A DNA stretch of 8,994 nucleotides from an uncultured Acidimicrobiaceae bacterium (GTDB lineage: Bacteria; Actinomycetota; Acidimicrobiia; Acidimicrobiales; Microtrichaceae). The stretch spans positions 1-8,994 of the forward strand of contig CALMLJ010000064.1 in assembly GCA_937868025.1 (NCBI GenBank), in the 5' to 3' direction. The position numbers and the translations under genes were made by a program. Below the pieces are notes generated by a model. That model worked only from the letters and a program-made list of their open reading frames with translations, did no database searches and had not been told where the DNA came from. Of the stretch, positions 6,341 through 8,994 are shown piece by piece (position 1 is the first letter of the stretch; each line of letters starts with the position of its first letter).

Positions 6341-7396
6341 ATGTCTGAGACCTTCAACGCCCTCGACCGCGAGTGCATGACCCGGGCGATCGCCGCGGCG
6401 GCGCAGGTGCGCTGCGCCACGTCGCCGAACCCGTGGGTCGGCGCGGTCGTGAGGGCGGCCGACGGTTCCATCTCCGAGGGCGCCACCCGGGAGGTGGGCC
6501 GCGAACACGCCGAGATCGTGGCCCTCGCTGCGGCGGGCGAGGCGGCGCGGGGCGCAACGGTCTACGTCACGCTCGAGCCCTGCTCGCACACGGGTCGCAC
6601 GGCACCGTGCGCCGACGCCCTGATCGAAGCCGGCGTTGCCCGGGTGGTGGTCGCGCTCACCGATCCCGACGAACGGGTCAACGGCAACGGCATCGCGAAG
6701 CTGCGCGCCGCCGGCATCACCGTCGACGTCGGCCTCTACGAGGACCGCGTCCGTCAGCAGCTGGCGCCCTACATCAAGCACCGCACCACGGGCCGTCCCT
6801 GGGTCGTGTTGAAGTTGGCGGCATCCATGGACGGCGCCACTGCAGCCCCGGACGGCTCCAGCCAGTGGATCACCGGCGCTCCCGCCCGCGCCGACGGCCA
6901 TCGTCTCCGCGCCGAGTCCGACGCGATCGTCATCGGCGCCGGCACCGTTCGCCGCGACGATCCGTCGCTCACGGTGCGCGACTACCACCCGCCGGTGCTG
7001 CCCGAGAGCGGATCGGTCGACCCGATCCGGGTCGTGCTCGGCACCGCGCCTGCGACGGCCCAGGTCCAACCGTGCCGGGAAATGAAGGGTCAACTGCCCG
7101 ACATCTTGGACGAGTTGGGTGCCGACGGGGTGCTCCAGGTGCTCGTCGAGGGTGGCGCCCAGGTCGCCGGCGACTTCCACCGTGCCGGGCTGGTCGACCG
7201 GTACGTCATCTACGTGGCTCCCGCGCTGTTCGGCGGCGGCGATGCCCGTGGCCTGTTCACCGGGTTCGGGGCGTACTCCATCGACGACGTGTGGCGGGGC
7301 CGTTTCGAGACCGTCGAACGGGTCGGCGGCGACCTGCGAATCGAGCTGAGCCCGGGCGCGTACGACGCCGTCCCTGTGGCGGGAAGGAATGCCTGA
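6341..7396 (+). CDS. ribD: Bifunctional riboflavin deaminase/reductase RibD
   Basis: Carries out the second and third steps of riboflavin synthesis: deamination of the pyrimidine ring, then NADPH-dependent reduction of the ribosyl side chain. It has 351 residues. The N-terminal deaminase shows SPNPWVGAVV (28-37), HAE (56-58, zinc ligand His56 and catalytic Glu58) and PCSHTGRTAPC (80-90, zinc ligands Cys81 and Cys90). The C-terminal reductase starts about residue 150 with RPWVVLKLAASMDGATA, then SQWITGAPARADGHRLRAESDAIVIGAGTVRRDDPSLTVR (174-213) and LQVLVEGGAQVAGDFHRAGLVDRY (265-288). The stretch between VVLGTAPA (231-238) and VLVEGG (267-272) is short for the family, so one edge of the reductase fold looks trimmed. 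It leads the riboflavin operon; its stop overlaps the ribE ATG by 1 bp. Confidence 0.96.
   Translation: MSETFNALDRECMTRAIAAAAQVRCATSPNPWVGAVVRAADGSISEGATREVGREHAEIVALAAAGEAARGATVYVTLEPCSHTGRTAPCADALIEAGVARVVVALTDPDERVNGNGIAKLRAAGITVDVGLYEDRVRQQLAPYIKHRTTGRPWVVLKLAASMDGATAAPDGSSQWITGAPARADGHRLRAESDAIVIGAGTVRRDDPSLTVRDYHPPVLPESGSVDPIRVVLGTAPATAQVQPCREMKGQLPDILDELGADGVLQVLVEGGAQVAGDFHRAGLVDRYVIYVAPALFGGGDARGLFTGFGAYSIDDVWRGRFETVERVGGDLRIELSPGAYDAVPVAGRNA
7384..7388 (+). promoter_or_regulatory. Ribosome binding site of ribE
   Basis: AAGGA lies 7 nt before the ATG at 7396, inside the last codons of ribD. It supports that ATG as the ribE start. Confidence 0.7.
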
Positions 7397-8022
7397 TGTT
7401 CACGGGCATCGTGGAAGAACTGGGCACGGTCGTGTCCCGTGAGGGTGCCAAGTTGCGCATCGCGGCGACCACCGTCCTCGACGGTGTGCAACTCGGCGAC
7501 TCGACCGCGGTCAATGGCTGTTGCCTGACCGTGGTGGCCTGGGAGCCGCCCGTCGACGGCGCTGCGGGCTGGTGGGAGGCGGACGTCTCCGACGAGACCT
7601 ACTCCCGCACCAGCCTCGGCGACCTCGCCCCCGGCGATCCGGTCAATCTCGAGCGTCCGGTCCGGCTCATGGATCGCCTCGGCGGTCACCTCGTGCAGGG
7701 CCACGTCGACGCGGTCGGCACGGTCACGGCGCCCGCCCCCGATCTCGCGGTCCGTATGGACCCGGCGCTCACCCGCTACGTCGTCGAGAAGGGTTCGATC
7801 ACCGTCGACGGCGTAAGCCTGACTGTGGTCGACGCCCTCGACGACGGCTTCACCGTTGCGCTCATCCCGCACACGGCCGACGTCACGACGCTCGGGGTGC
7901 GCAAGGTCGGCGACGCCGTCAACCTCGAGGTCGATGTGACCGCCAAATACGTCGAGCGGCTCCTCGCTGCACACCTTCCCGACGGGAAGTCAGCCGAGAG
8001 CCCTGAAGGGAACCAGTCATGA
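7396..8022 (+). CDS. ribE: Riboflavin synthase, alpha chain
   Basis: Dismutates two molecules of 6,7-dimethyl-8-ribityllumazine into riboflavin and a pyrimidine. The 208-residue protein has the two tandem lumazine-binding domains, close to the usual length (E. coli 213). Domain 1 begins MFTGIVEELG, then TAVNGCCLTVV (37-47, with Cys42 where Val is common) and SDETYSRTSLGDL (65-77). Domain 2 begins at GGHLVQGHVDAVG (96-108), then EKGSITVDGVSLTVV (131-145) and FTVALIPHTADVTTLG (152-167). A short GAAGWW insertion (55-60) lengthens a loop in domain 1. The ATG overlaps the ribD stop as TGATG and has AAGGA upstream; the stop overlaps the ribBA ATG as ATGA, so all three rib genes should be translated from one message. 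Confidence 0.97.
   Translation: MFTGIVEELGTVVSREGAKLRIAATTVLDGVQLGDSTAVNGCCLTVVAWEPPVDGAAGWWEADVSDETYSRTSLGDLAPGDPVNLERPVRLMDRLGGHLVQGHVDAVGTVTAPAPDLAVRMDPALTRYVVEKGSITVDGVSLTVVDALDDGFTVALIPHTADVTTLGVRKVGDAVNLEVDVTAKYVERLLAAHLPDGKSAESPEGNQS
8006..8010 (+). promoter_or_regulatory. Ribosome binding site of ribBA
   Basis: AAGGG lies 8 nt before the ATG at 8019, in the last codons of ribE. It supports the ATGA overlap start. Confidence 0.6.
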
Positions 8023-8994
8023 CCGAGTCAGCATCCCGAGAGTCCTCGGGCATCTTCGCCACCATCCCCGACGCCGTCGCGGCCATCGCTCGCGGTGAGA
8101 TCGTCGTCGTCGTCGACGACGAGGATCGCGAGAACGAGGGCGACCTCATCATGGCGGCCGAGCACGCGACGCCCGAGGCGATCACGTTCTTCGTCCGCCA
8201 CACGTCGGGTGTGATCTGCGCCCCCCTCACGAGCGATCGTCTCGAGGAACTCGACATCCCGCTGATGGTGCACGACAACACCGAGGCGCAGCGCACGGCG
8301 TTCATGCACACCGTCGACCTCCGTCACGGCACCTCGACGGGGATCTCCGCCGCCGACCGGTCGGCGACCATCAAGGCCCTGTGCGACCCGGCCACGCGTC
8401 CCGGCGACCTCGCCCGCCCCGGCCACATCTTCCCCCTGCGTTACGCCGAGGGCGGCGTGCTCAAGCGGGCCGGCCACACCGAGGCAGCGGTCGACCTGGC
8501 CCGCCTCGCCGGGTGTTACCCCGCGGGTGTGCTCTGCGAGATCGTCAACGACGACGGCACGATGGCGCGTGTTCCCGACCTCGTCGAGTTCTGCAAGGAG
8601 CACAACCTCCTGATGATCTCGATCGCCCAGATGGTCAAGTACCGACGACAGACCGAGAAGCTGGTGCGGCGCGTCGCCGAGGCACGAATCCCCACCCTCT
8701 GGGGCGACTTCACCTGCTACGTGTACGAATCGCTGCTCGACGGTGAGCAGCACGTGGCCATGGTCAAGGGCGCGGTCGCCGGCGAGACCGACGTGATGGT
8801 CCGAGTGCACTCGGAGTGCCTCACCGGCGACGTGTTCGGCTCGATGCGCTGCGACTGCGGCACCCAGCTCGACGGCGCCATGGCCCGCATCGCCGAAGAG
8901 GGCATGGGCGCCCTCGTGTACCTCCGGGGCCACGAGGGTCGTGGCATCGGCATCGGCCACAAGATCCGGGCGTACAACCTGCAGGAGCAGGGCA
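8019..8994 (+). CDS. ribBA: Bifunctional DHBP synthase / GTP cyclohydrolase II RibBA, 3' partial
   Basis: Supplies both precursors of riboflavin: the RibB half makes 3,4-dihydroxy-2-butanone 4-phosphate from ribulose 5-phosphate, and the RibA half opens the ring of GTP. 325 residues are visible before the right edge. The DHBP synthase half (about 11-208) has DDEDRENEGDL (33-43), HTSGVICAPL (61-70), STGISAADR (106-114), GHIFPLRYAEGGVLKRAGHTEAAVDLARLAG (135-165, with His136 and His153) and CEIVNDDGTMA (173-183, with Glu174). The GTP cyclohydrolase II half starts about 230 and shows VHSECLTGD with Cys267, RCDCGTQ with Cys278 and Cys280 (the zinc site), and RGHEGRGIGI (303-312). The end of the RibA half is outside the window. 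The start ATG overlaps the ribE stop by 4 bp. Both halves look intact as far as seen. Confidence 0.96.
   Translation, partial: MTESASRESSGIFATIPDAVAAIARGEIVVVVDDEDRENEGDLIMAAEHATPEAITFFVRHTSGVICAPLTSDRLEELDIPLMVHDNTEAQRTAFMHTVDLRHGTSTGISAADRSATIKALCDPATRPGDLARPGHIFPLRYAEGGVLKRAGHTEAAVDLARLAGCYPAGVLCEIVNDDGTMARVPDLVEFCKEHNLLMISIAQMVKYRRQTEKLVRRVAEARIPTLWGDFTCYVYESLLDGEQHVAMVKGAVAGETDVMVRVHSECLTGDVFGSMRCDCGTQLDGAMARIAEEGMGALVYLRGHEGRGIGIGHKIRAYNLQEQG

Noticed and set aside
6373..7395. Upstream open extension of the ribE frame across ribD
   Set aside because: It is Arg-rich shadow sequence; the conserved MFTGIVEE start with an AAGGA site marks the true beginning at 7396.
8099..8121. GTC/GAC triplet repeat with local palindrome at the start of ribBA
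   Set aside because: It encodes the conserved VVVVDDEDRENEG motif of DHBP synthase, so the repeat follows from codon use. The similar run in priA near 640 has the same cause.
1..8994. CRISPR arrays, transposases, tRNA genes, attachment sites or defence genes
   Set aside because: No evenly spaced repeats, no transposase or integrase motifs and no tRNA-like sequence were seen; gene content and base composition are uniform housekeeping type.

Overview
The window is one continuous stretch of very GC-rich bacterial chromosome. Third codon positions are almost all G or C, GTG starts are common, and several transcription units look leaderless. PriA lacks a P-loop, as in Actinomycetota, and the compact Fmt, RsmB and RibD suggest a deep actinobacterial lineage, perhaps Acidimicrobiia. 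That lineage call is inference from gene style; no marker gene in the window proves it. All genes look like conserved housekeeping genes. I see no mobile element, CRISPR array, tRNA, rRNA or phage gene, and no convincing undescribed multi-gene system. Gene density is high and no stretch over about 130 bp lacks a gene.

Layout. (1) 1-1743 (+): the 5'-truncated end of a helicase-dead PriA replication-restart protein. (2) 1744-1823: a short gap between convergent genes, filled by a long, almost perfect hairpin at 1760-1809. (3) 2955-1824 (-): two overlapping RNA-methyltransferase genes, an RsmC-like MTS-domain enzyme followed by a TrmH/SpoU-family enzyme. (4) 2956-3019: a compact divergent promoter region. 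(5) 3020-5606 (+): def-fmt-rsmB, joined by two identical 4-bp GTGA overlaps. (6) 5703-6224 (+): a stand-alone MoaB/Mog-type molybdopterin-binding protein gene with hairpins before and after it. (7) 6341-8994 (+): a riboflavin operon ribD-ribE-ribBA with 1-bp and 4-bp overlaps; ribBA runs off the right edge.

How the genes work together. Fmt formylates the initiator Met-tRNA and Def removes the formyl group from new proteins. RsmB and the two divergent methyltransferases modify RNA, so the middle of the window is a translation and RNA-modification neighbourhood. In the last operon, RibBA makes both riboflavin precursors, RibD carries out the deaminase and reductase steps, and RibE makes riboflavin. 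Lumazine synthase (RibH) is the missing enzyme and would be expected just past the right edge.

The points most worth a second look are the priA/trmH hairpin, the RsmB that lacks the segment between its NusB-like domain and its catalytic core, the TANNNT boxes placed 6-9 nt before the first genes of four units, and the absence of a recognisable FMN riboswitch before ribD.
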